From NCBI GenBank assembly GCA_002792915.1, contig PFPF01000050.1, positions 1-11,894 of the forward strand: a stretch of 11,894 bases of DNA, given 5' to 3'. Under the pieces are notes generated by a model. The model was given only the letters and a program-made list of their open reading frames with translations, ran no database searches and had not been told where the DNA came from. This DNA comes from Candidatus Micrarchaeota archaeon CG_4_10_14_0_2_um_filter_60_11 (lineage in GTDB: Archaea > Micrarchaeota > Micrarchaeia > Norongarragalinales > Norongarragalinaceae). The translations under genes were made by a program, and so were the position numbers. Shown one piece after another: positions 5,430 to 11,894 of the stretch. Each line of letters opens with the position of its first letter. The stretch's first letter is position 1.

Positions 5430-6901
5430 AGCGCGCGTTCATCGCCGCGCCCCTGTTGGGCACGATAATCTTCTTCGCGAGCATCGTGTTCATCGTCAAC
5501 CTGAACAAGGCCGAGGCGGGCGAGGTCGCGCTGATTACGAGCGAGGCGTACCACAACCGCATCGTCTCGCTGCTCGAAGTCTACCGCACGGACTTGGGCT
5601 CGCAGTTCCGCGAGAATTTGAGCCGCGTCATAGAGAACTTTTTGGCGAGCGAGTGCTGGGACAACCTGTTCAACGTTTACAACGTGGAAACCGATACGGG
5701 ACGGTCGGTTTCCATGGCGGAGGTGCGCAAGAGCCAGTGCGAGCACGTGACCACCGTAATCCACCAGGTCATCTGCTCGTTCAGCGCTTCCGACTGCCAG
5801 GGCGCGGGCGTGGACTGCACGCGTTACGGCCTGCCCGAGTGGATGGCGAAAATCGCGGAGAACTTCACGTTCGAAGGCATAAAATTCTACCCGTCCAACC
5901 TGGACGAGTTCTCGGTTTTCCTGGACTCGTCAAGCAACCCGGCGCAATACCAGAAGATGTGCGAAACGCTATTGCAGGGAAGCATTTTCGACTGCGACGC
6001 GTTCGCCCAAGGCGACTTCAAGTGCACGGACAAGATGCTCGAACGCGGCGATGGCGGGCAGCTCGAACCCGGCCCGGAAAGCACGTGGAAGGAAGTGCCC
6101 GGCTGCGAGAAGGGGACTTTTTACGTGAAAGTCAAGGTGCTCGACCAGCTCATTTACCCGCACATGCCGCGCATCTTCAGCGACGACGGCACGGGCAACC
6201 AAATCCGCTCGGGCGCAATCAGCGACGAGAACTTCAACCTGCCGATAAACTACCCGCTCTTCAAGTACTACAACTACTCGTTCGGCGTGTTTGAAAACCT
6301 GGCTTACGGCACGGACGCCCGCAACGGGAACGGCGGCAGCCCCCAGCAAAACGGCATTGCCGAAGGGTTCTGCGGCAGCGAACCGAACGGCAACTGCGAA
6401 AACGTGAAAGGTTACAACGGCCCCGGCTTCCAGTCGCCAGACGAAGCCGACACCCAGGCCGTCTTCTTCGACAACGCGTTCACCAAGGCGTGCGCCGAAC
6501 ACTCGACCAGCAGCCAGCAAATGGCGTTAGGCGCGGGAATACTGAGAATGGATCAAACCATCGCGGGCAGCCTGCGCGACGCGGACTCGACGTTGCAGCT
6601 GGAAGTGTGCACGGGAACCTGCTCGACCGCGCTAGGCAACACGAATTGGGTGAACTGCACGCAGGCGACGGTGCGGGACTTCACGCTCAACTCGTTCGGC
6701 ATAGACAACGCGCCCTGCGCGTCCAACCCTGAACAGAGCGGCGACGGGACGTCGTGCAATTACATCCTGGATTACGGCACCGCCGCGCGCATGCGTTTCG
6801 TGGACTACGACCACTCGCTGCAGGCGAACCCGAACCACCTGAACGAGTTTTGCTGGCGCGCGAACCCGGTTTACGAAGGCCAGCCGCAGCAAACCCCGTA
6901 G
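5426..6901 (+). CDS. Cysteine-rich membrane-anchored extracellular protein, unknown family
   Basis: A 491-aa protein that I do not recognise. It starts with MKRAF and a single hydrophobic helix (about residues 5-25) without a clear signal-peptidase or class III prepilin cleavage motif, so it is probably a signal anchor. Residues 28-74 form a long helix, giving a TadE/pseudopilin-like outline: membrane helix, amphipathic helix, then globular domain. The remaining ~415 residues are polar and rich in Asn, Gly, Phe and Tyr. They contain 18 cysteines (77, 105, 117, 124, 131, 179, 190, 200, 227, 316, 324, 356, 395, 399, 411, 431, 444, 476), suggesting an extracellular disulfide-bonded fold. The C-terminus ends in a polar, Gln/Pro-rich tail with no membrane helix or sortase signal. 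The ATG overlaps the archaeosortase stop (ATGA), so it is translationally coupled to the sortase and platform genes. Confidence 0.8.
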   Translation: MKRAFIAAPLLGTIIFFASIVFIVNLNKAEAGEVALITSEAYHNRIVSLLEVYRTDLGSQFRENLSRVIENFLASECWDNLFNVYNVETDTGRSVSMAEVRKSQCEHVTTVIHQVICSFSASDCQGAGVDCTRYGLPEWMAKIAENFTFEGIKFYPSNLDEFSVFLDSSSNPAQYQKMCETLLQGSIFDCDAFAQGDFKCTDKMLERGDGGQLEPGPESTWKEVPGCEKGTFYVKVKVLDQLIYPHMPRIFSDDGTGNQIRSGAISDENFNLPINYPLFKYYNYSFGVFENLAYGTDARNGNGGSPQQNGIAEGFCGSEPNGNCENVKGYNGPGFQSPDEADTQAVFFDNAFTKACAEHSTSSQQMALGAGILRMDQTIAGSLRDADSTLQLEVCTGTCSTALGNTNWVNCTQATVRDFTLNSFGIDNAPCASNPEQSGDGTSCNYILDYGTAARMRFVDYDHSLQANPNHLNEFCWRANPVYEGQPQQTP

Positions 6902-6936
6902 CCCGCCGCCGCGAAAAAACAAGCCAAAGCAAGCGC

Positions 6937-6953
6937 AAACCGCGGTTTCGCGG
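6937..6953. repeat. Short palindrome/hairpin in the intergenic region
   Basis: AAACCGCGGTTT (6937-6948) is a perfect 12-bp palindrome. Overlapping it, CCGCG and CGCGG (6940-6953) can form a 5-bp stem with a GTTT loop. It lies 36 nt after the stop of the 491-aa gene and upstream of the giant gene's promoter. It could be a protein-binding site, part of a terminator, or chance in GC-rich DNA. Confidence 0.3.
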
Positions 6954-6992
6954 CATCTGCAGCCAACGAAAAAACGTGCGGCACGCCTGCCC

Positions 6993-7003
6993 TTTATTAA
7001 ATA
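6993..7003 (+). promoter_or_regulatory. Candidate TATA box of the giant surface protein gene
   Basis: TTTATTAAATA is the most AT-rich block in the 163-nt gap. A transcript starting about 26 nt downstream would have a leader of roughly 40 nt that includes a GGCGGGGTG ribosome-site-like run (7046-7054) before the ATG at 7065. Confidence 0.5.
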
Positions 7004-7004
7004 G

Positions 7005-7011
7005 GTTTTTT
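7005..7011 (+). terminator. T-tract, possible terminator of the upstream operon
   Basis: GTTTTTT is a run of six T in GC-rich surroundings, about 100 nt after the stop of the 491-aa gene. Archaeal termination often occurs at such U-tracts. It lies just downstream of the putative TATA box of the next gene, so it could instead be part of that promoter region. Confidence 0.3.
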
Positions 7012-7064
7012 AAGTCGGCGAGGCGACATTTTTGCAGAGCTGAAAGGCGGGGTGTTCCAAGCTC

Positions 7065-10000
7065 ATGAACTTTGACGATTTGAAGGCCAAGTACGGCGAA
7101 TTCTGCGACTCGCTCGCGGAGAAGGGAGTGCCGCAGCCGAGGCTGCTTTTACCCCTGCTTGCAATCGTCGTATTGGTTGGAATCGCCATCCTCGCGTACC
7201 CCGCGGTGACCGGAGGCGAAGCCAAGACGATAACCCTCCGCGCCGTTGACGCGAAAACCAACGCGGCAATAGCCAACGCGATAATAACGCTTTACGCCGA
7301 CGGCACGGAATTCAAGAGCGCCGCGACGGACGCATCGGGCCGCGCCGCCTTCGAAGGCGTGAAAGGCCAGGCGTTCCAGGTCAGCGTGCAAGCCGACGGC
7401 TACGAAGCAATCAACAAGCGCGTCATCGACCCGGAAACTCCGACGCTCTCGCTCAACTCAATCGTGCCCGCCTCCAAGGACGTGGTAATCAAGGTGCGCG
7501 ACGTGCAGGGCAACGCGCTCGACGGCGCGCAGGTCATGCTGCTCTTCGACGGCGGCGACGCCAAGACGGGAACGACGAACGCGTGGGGCGAACTCACCGT
7601 GAACGTGCCCGAACCGGCGGAAGTAGTCCACGCCACGGTGCGCGTGGAAAAGAACGGCTACGCGAGCGGAGAGAAAAGCGTTTACTCCACCGACTTCGAC
7701 AGCGTGCTCAACGTGGAGCTGCAACCCGCGGCTGAGCAAACGCGGCAGGAGGAAGGCATGGCGAACGTGGTCGTGAAGGACAGCCGCGGCACGCCGTTGC
7801 AGGGGGTCATAGTCACGCTCGTGGATTATTACAACGACCGGGCGGTGCGCAGCGGCGCGACCGACGCCAGCGGCTCTTTCGCAGTGGGCGGCCTCACAAT
7901 CGCGCAAAAACTCCGCGTGACCGCACGCGACCCCGCGGACGGCTACCTCGCGTACTCCAGCCAGGACTACCTTACGGCTTCCGCAACGCCCGCGCCCTTC
8001 AACGTCCGCATGGAGAGCCGCGAGGCAGACGCGAACGCGATTGACATCACGGTTACCAACGACCAGCTCGCCGCGCTCGAGGGCGCAAGCGTGCGCGTGT
8101 ACGACAGGCTCACCGCAAAACTGCTGACCGAAGAGCGCACGGACGCCTACGGCACGGCGGCGATTCAAGTCGCGCGCAACAAGGCGTTTTACGTGACCGC
8201 CTACGCGGACGGCTACCTGCCGCTCGCGGACGACTCGCTCAAAGCCGGCGACAAGAAGAAGTTCGCGCTCACACGCGAGAAGAGCGGAAACTACGTCGAC
8301 CTCCAAGTGCAAGCCAAGAGCGCGGCCACACTCGAAGCGCTGCCCAACGCGGGCGTCGAGCTCTACCAATCCAACGGGTTCCCGTTGGGAACGCCGACCG
8401 CGGAAACCGGGGCGGACGGCATTGCGCTCGTGCGCGTGCCCAGCCAGCTGAACGGCAGGCAGTACTCGGTTTACGCCATCGCGACGCGCGACTACTGGGT
8501 GGGCCGCAGCGACGCGGTCACCGTAACGGAAGGCGCCGAGCTGTACGCGCTCATGCAGCCAACGCCTGCAACCATTCAAGTCAAGGCGAAGGACATCGTG
8601 ACCAGCGAGCCCATTGACGGCGCGAAAATATACCTCGTCGCATCGGGGGCAACGCTCGCCTCGTGCACCGCCACCAAGGCAAACGACGCCTGCACCTTCC
8701 AAGTCGCGCCCGAACAGGAATTCTGGCTCGAGTCAACCGCCGAAGGCTATCTTGAAGCAGCTACGGTGACAAAAATCGCCGCTCCCGGCGAGGCGATGGC
8801 TGCGGAAGTCTACCTTTACCCGCTGTCGCTCTCGCAAAGCGCGGCGTTGCGCCTCGAGGGCATTTACGATTCAAACGGCAACGAAGTCCGCGAACTGTCA
8901 AACGCGCAGGAATACGAGGCGCGCTTCGTCGCCACCGTGCCGTCAAGCGGCACCACGGCTACGCGCGCCTTCTTCAAGCTCGGCGGCAAGCCCACCGTTG
9001 ACGAAGAGCAGATGGGCTTCACGGGTTTGGACTGCCCGAGCTGCGCGGGCTTCGAGAACGGCGCGTACTACGACGAATCCTGCGGCGCTGCCGGCCAGAA
9101 CGCCGACGCAACGCAAGGCGAAGGCGGGCTCTCGAAATGGTATTCCTTAATGCTGCCCGACGGCTTCACCGGGACGCAGGAAATAATATTGCGCTTCTGG
9201 GTCAAGCCGTCCGCGAAAGCCGGTACGGAAACCGAACTCGAATACAACCTGCACGGCTTCAAGAACGGCGTGCCGTTCCTCGCGCCGCAAGACGAGGCGA
9301 TACTCGACAAAGTGCTGGGCAACGGGACGCAAGGCGAATCCGATTTCTGCGGCGCCAAGACGTTCGGCGAAAGCGTGAAAGTCTCGCAAGACCCGCTCGT
9401 GTGCGCGGACGGCGCCTGCGTGCGCCTCTCCCTCGAATCGTCGGACGGCTCCGTGCGCGCCAAGAACAGCTTCCAGGTTCCGGCAGGCAAGGAATTCTAC
9501 CTGAATTACGAAGTGCTCAGCCTGGACACGCCAGTCGCGGGTTTCGAGCTGGCTGCGCCCGAACAAGTGGAAATAGTCTCTTGGAGCGCGGCCTCGCTTG
9601 CCTCGCAGCACGCGCAAGCCCTCGGAGTCGGGGAACGCGCGTCGGGCCGCGTGCGCCTGCTGGCGCTGCGCGCCGCCGACTACGCCTTGCTTCAATTCAA
9701 CGTTAACTTCCAGGACCCCGCCGCACCCGCAATGTCCACTCCGCTCACGCTCCAAATCACCGGCGCGAACACCTTCCGCGTGGTCATAACGCCCGACTCG
9801 CTCGTCGCCGGCCTGTCCGAAAACAGCCGCGTCACCGTGCTCGACCAGTTCGACCGCCCGGTCACCGACGCGACCGTGACCTTCTTCGAATGCGAAGGCT
9901 CGCCCCTCAACGGCCAGGAATTGGACGTGGTCGGCGAAAACCAGCGCAACTACGGCGAGGACGGCAAGTACCTCGCGCGCCTGAACCCGTCATCCATGGG

Positions 10001-11894
10001 CGCGATAAGCGTGCGCGTTGCCCGCGCGGGATTCAAGGCGTACGAGGACTGCATGCTGCCCGTTTACGCGGGAGACTTCCTCACCGTCGAGCCGAGCGTG
10101 GTCGACATGAAGGGCTCGTCCGCCAACCCCGCGGCGCTCGCCCGCCAAGTCACGCTTTCCACCCTGCTTCCAATCGACAGCCGCGTTTCAACAACCGTGG
10201 CCTGCTACAAGCCCGGCGAAGCAACTCCGATTGACTCCGTCGTGTATGCAGCGCCGCAATCGTTCACGCTGAAGGACGACGCGACCGTGCAAATATACCC
10301 GAAGGAGAACGCCACCGCGAAAGCCGACTGCTACTTGACTTTCCTCGCGCGCGCGAACAACAAGAACAAGGCAGAGCAGACCGTGCTGGTCAACGTTGAC
10401 CTGCAAGGCCCCGGCCTGCCCCCGTGCCCTTCACCGTATTCATGCCTCACCGCTTCTGCGGCGTCCGAACGCGGCTGCAACGCGGTTGACGCCTACGCGT
10501 GCCCAGCCACTGCTGTGGGATTGCCGGCGCAGGGCTGTTACGCCTGCGAAATCGGCGCAACCACGCTGCCAGGCAGCATCAGCCTCACGGTTTCCAACAC
10601 CAAGCCCACGGACACGGTGGAATACCTGATATCGCTGGGCACCGCACCCGAAGAATGCCGCGTGGAAGGCTTCGAATTCACGCCCACCCTCCTGCCGCAA
10701 CAGCAGTACCAGCAACAATACCCCAACATCCAATCCAACTACTGGGGCTACCAGCCGAACGCTTACAGCCAGCAAAACCCGTGGGGCACGACCGACGCCT
10801 ACTCGCTGAACGGCTATTACGGCTACCTCAACGGGATGAGCCTGTACGGCGGCGGAGCGCAAACGCCTTACGGAGCCGCGGGCTACAACAGCCAGACCGG
10901 CGCGTACGGCACGGCAGACACTAACGGCTTGTACGGCGGGTTCGGAACCGCGGCCAACTGCCCGACGACGCTGAACCCGCAGTCAATGTACGGAAGCTAC
11001 ATGAGCAACTCCATGACTAGCCCGTGGCAGCAGGGCTTCCCGACGGGAATGCCAACGCAATGCCAGTACCCGTACGTGTGCAGCAACCCGAACGCCTGCT
11101 CTTACTCGACGATGCCCGGCCTCGCGTACGGTTCGACTTACTCCGCGGCCTGCCAGTACCCCGCCATTTGCAACGCGCCCCAAAGCTGCCCGTACGTTTC
11201 CGGCTCCACGAACTACCAAGTCCCTTACGCAGCTGGAACTTCCGGCGCCTACCAGAACCCCGCCTACCAGCAGACGAATTACCAGCAGAACCCGACGAAT
11301 TACCAAAGCAGCCAAAAGCCGCCCGTGAAAGTCCGCATCGACGCGTGCACGCCGAATGACTTGCAAATCACCGCCGAATACACGGGCGCCGACTACCTGT
11401 ACAACTCGGGAATGGGAGGCGAACAAAACGGCTTCGTTTACATCAAGCTCGGCGCGGGCGTCACGAAACGCATACCCGTCACGGTAACCATCGAAAGCGT
11501 GCCCACTATAGCCGGGCAAACTGCCGCGTCTACGGGTTACCAAGCGTTCCCCTACACTTCCTCGCTCTCGCCGCAATGCTTTTACGGGATGCAGCAGTAC
11601 GGAAGCGAAATTTCAACCGAAGGCTTGGACGCGAACGGCCTGCCCACGGACATCACCGTGCTCGTGAACCCGGTGACTGGCTACGGCCACTACAAGCGCG
11701 AGCTGCCCGTCAACCGCGTTGTCTCGTGCAAGTGGAAGGACAAGCCGACGGGCGCCAAGGCGCTCAACAACTGCCAGAGCCCGTTCGAAATCGAAATCCA
11801 GCGCGACCCCGCGTCCGAAAAGGACGACATCTCGGACGAGGGCACCATCACGGCGTACGTTTCAGGCGCGCAAAAGCCCGTTGAAATCAGCGTC
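7065..11894 (+). CDS. Giant membrane-anchored surface protein with transthyretin-like repeats (3' end outside window)
   Basis: The frame is open from the ATG at 7065 to the window edge: 1610 codons and no stop. The ATG is the first start after an in-frame TGA at 7041. Residues 1-26 are charged and cytoplasmic; 27-45 form one membrane helix; the rest should be outside the cell. Residues 55-568 are six repeats of 83-95 residues resembling carboxypeptidase-regulatory/transthyretin-like Ig folds, each with a TDxxG-type turn and most with an xDGY-type end. Residues 593-886 are a beta-rich region of unknown family, 902-1000 another Ig-like domain, 1005-1117 beta-rich, and 1121-1161 a six-Cys cluster. 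Residues 1212-1418 are Q/Y/N/G-rich low complexity, and 1420-1610 are beta-rich again. The sequence favours a structural or adhesive cell-surface role over an enzyme; no catalytic motif was seen. It follows the platform-archaeosortase operon and is the best local candidate substrate, but its C-terminus is not visible. Confidence 0.85.
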   Translation, partial: MNFDDLKAKYGEFCDSLAEKGVPQPRLLLPLLAIVVLVGIAILAYPAVTGGEAKTITLRAVDAKTNAAIANAIITLYADGTEFKSAATDASGRAAFEGVKGQAFQVSVQADGYEAINKRVIDPETPTLSLNSIVPASKDVVIKVRDVQGNALDGAQVMLLFDGGDAKTGTTNAWGELTVNVPEPAEVVHATVRVEKNGYASGEKSVYSTDFDSVLNVELQPAAEQTRQEEGMANVVVKDSRGTPLQGVIVTLVDYYNDRAVRSGATDASGSFAVGGLTIAQKLRVTARDPADGYLAYSSQDYLTASATPAPFNVRMESREADANAIDITVTNDQLAALEGASVRVYDRLTAKLLTEERTDAYGTAAIQVARNKAFYVTAYADGYLPLADDSLKAGDKKKFALTREKSGNYVDLQVQAKSAATLEALPNAGVELYQSNGFPLGTPTAETGADGIALVRVPSQLNGRQYSVYAIATRDYWVGRSDAVTVTEGAELYALMQPTPATIQVKAKDIVTSEPIDGAKIYLVASGATLASCTATKANDACTFQVAPEQEFWLESTAEGYLEAATVTKIAAPGEAMAAEVYLYPLSLSQSAALRLEGIYDSNGNEVRELSNAQEYEARFVATVPSSGTTATRAFFKLGGKPTVDEEQMGFTGLDCPSCAGFENGAYYDESCGAAGQNADATQGEGGLSKWYSLMLPDGFTGTQEIILRFWVKPSAKAGTETELEYNLHGFKNGVPFLAPQDEAILDKVLGNGTQGESDFCGAKTFGESVKVSQDPLVCADGACVRLSLESSDGSVRAKNSFQVPAGKEFYLNYEVLSLDTPVAGFELAAPEQVEIVSWSAASLASQHAQALGVGERASGRVRLLALRAADYALLQFNVNFQDPAAPAMSTPLTLQITGANTFRVVITPDSLVAGLSENSRVTVLDQFDRPVTDATVTFFECEGSPLNGQELDVVGENQRNYGEDGKYLARLNPSSMGAISVRVARAGFKAYEDCMLPVYAGDFLTVEPSVVDMKGSSANPAALARQVTLSTLLPIDSRVSTTVACYKPGEATPIDSVVYAAPQSFTLKDDATVQIYPKENATAKADCYLTFLARANNKNKAEQTVLVNVDLQGPGLPPCPSPYSCLTASAASERGCNAVDAYACPATAVGLPAQGCYACEIGATTLPGSISLTVSNTKPTDTVEYLISLGTAPEECRVEGFEFTPTLLPQQQYQQQYPNIQSNYWGYQPNAYSQQNPWGTTDAYSLNGYYGYLNGMSLYGGGAQTPYGAAGYNSQTGAYGTADTNGLYGGFGTAANCPTTLNPQSMYGSYMSNSMTSPWQQGFPTGMPTQCQYPYVCSNPNACSYSTMPGLAYGSTYSAACQYPAICNAPQSCPYVSGSTNYQVPYAAGTSGAYQNPAYQQTNYQQNPTNYQSSQKPPVKVRIDACTPNDLQITAEYTGADYLYNSGMGGEQNGFVYIKLGAGVTKRIPVTVTIESVPTIAGQTAASTGYQAFPYTSSLSPQCFYGMQQYGSEISTEGLDANGLPTDITVLVNPVTGYGHYKRELPVNRVVSCKWKDKPTGAKALNNCQSPFEIEIQRDPASEKDDISDEGTITAYVSGAQKPVEISV
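7143..7199 (+). other. Transmembrane signal-anchor segment of the giant protein
   Basis: Residues 27-45 (LLLPLLAIVVLVGIAILAY) are an uninterrupted hydrophobic helix. Arg26 and two lysines lie on the N-terminal side, giving an N-in topology with the large region outside. There is no obvious cleavage site. Confidence 0.8.
7227..8768 (+). repeat. Six tandem transthyretin/carboxypeptidase-regulatory-like domains
   Basis: The repeats are divergent at DNA level but share a protein pattern: a beta strand, a turn, an NAxI/DGAxV-type strand, a TDxxG turn, and a closing xDGY. Turns lie at residues 88-92 (TDASG), 171-175 (TNAWG), 266-270 (TDASG), 359-363 (TDAYG), 448-452 (TGADG) and about 537-542 (TKANDA, degenerate). 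Closing motifs lie at 111-113 (DGY), 197-199 (NGY), 292-294 (DGY), 382-384 (DGY), 476-477 (DY) and 560-562 (EGY). Turn-to-turn spacing is 83, 95, 93, 89 and about 90 residues. These are typical stalk-forming modules of secreted proteins. Confidence 0.75.
10425..10547 (+). other. Six-cysteine cluster in the giant protein
   Basis: Cysteines at residues 1121, 1127, 1138, 1146, 1158 and 1161 fall within 41 residues, between beta-rich segments. The first pair (CPSPYSC) has the same C-x5-C spacing as the motifs further downstream. The segment could be a small disulfide knot or a metal site. I do not recognise the family. Confidence 0.55.
10698..11318 (+). other. Q/Y/N/G-rich low-complexity segment of the giant protein
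   Basis: Residues 1212-1418 are dominated by Gln, Tyr, Asn, Gly, Ser, Pro and Ala, with almost no charge (for example QQQYQQQYPN, YGAAGYNSQTGAYG, YQQTNYQQNPTNYQ). This is prion-like or flexible-linker composition. The reading frame stays open, and surrounding beta domains resume in the same frame, so the segment is genuinely coding. Two copies of a cysteine motif are embedded in it. Confidence 0.8.
11061..11189 (+). repeat. Duplicated CQYPxxCxxPxxC motif
   Basis: Cysteines 1333/1339/1345 (CQYPYVCSNPNAC) and 1363/1369/1375 (CQYPAICNAPQSC) form two copies of C-x5-C-x5-C, exactly 30 residues apart, inside the low-complexity segment. The conserved Gln, Tyr and Pro positions indicate a real internal duplication. 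Confidence 0.7.

Noticed and set aside
5426..5500. Class III prepilin signal on the 491-aa protein
   Set aside because: The outline is pilin-like, but there is no clear basic-residue/Gly cleavage site before the hydrophobic helix.
7458..8702. 414-aa minus-strand frame antisense to the giant gene
   Set aside because: The sense frame shows six repeated domain patterns. The antisense product is Arg/Val/His-rich with no recognisable motif and no promoter signal.
11061..11320. CRISPR-like or DNA tandem repeat in the low-complexity segment
   Set aside because: Similarity is at the amino-acid level with only short DNA matches such as ACGAATTACCA; there are no regular repeat-spacer units.

Overview
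The window reads as archaeal chromosome. It carries a ribosomal protein S8e gene, a family found in archaea and eukaryotes but not bacteria. Several genes have AT-rich TATA-like boxes about 25 nt ahead of the start codon, as expected for leaderless archaeal transcripts. An exosortase/archaeosortase-family gene sits in the middle. The DNA is GC-rich with strong third-position GC, so most long open frames on the other strands are shadows. A DPANN-type archaeon (for example Diapherotrites/Micrarchaeota-like) is my inference from the compact gene packing and the kind of surface genes; nothing in the window proves a lineage.

The left part (1-2473) is on the minus strand. In transcription order it holds a 125-aa hypothetical protein, ribosomal protein S8e, a divergent CPBP-type membrane protease homologue and a bile acid:sodium symporter (BASS)-like transporter. 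A 114-bp divergent intergenic region (2474-2587) carries back-to-back TATA boxes.

The right part (2588-11894) is on the plus strand and looks like one cell-surface locus. First is a 774-aa protein with two T2SS-F/TadC-type domains, the membrane platform of archaeal type IV pilus-like machines. Next is an archaeosortase-family transpeptidase homologue whose Cys/Arg/His residues are intact but whose frame has no ordinary start codon at the expected place. An ATGA overlap then leads into a 491-aa membrane-anchored protein with 18 cysteines that I do not recognise. After a 163-bp gap with a T-tract and a new TATA box, a giant membrane-anchored surface protein begins. It runs off the right edge still open after 1610 codons.

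The giant protein has a short cytoplasmic N-terminus, one transmembrane helix, six transthyretin/carboxypeptidase-regulatory-like beta repeats, further beta domains, a cysteine cluster, and a roughly 200-residue Q/Y/N/G-rich segment with a duplicated C-x5-C-x5-C motif. The best reading of the right half is a pilus-platform plus sortase-like system that builds or anchors an unusual extracellular structure. Two pieces such a system would need are not in view: a secretion ATPase, and a substrate with a visible archaeosortase tail signal.

No intergenic stretch exceeds 300 bases. I saw no tRNA, rRNA, CRISPR array or insertion sequence.
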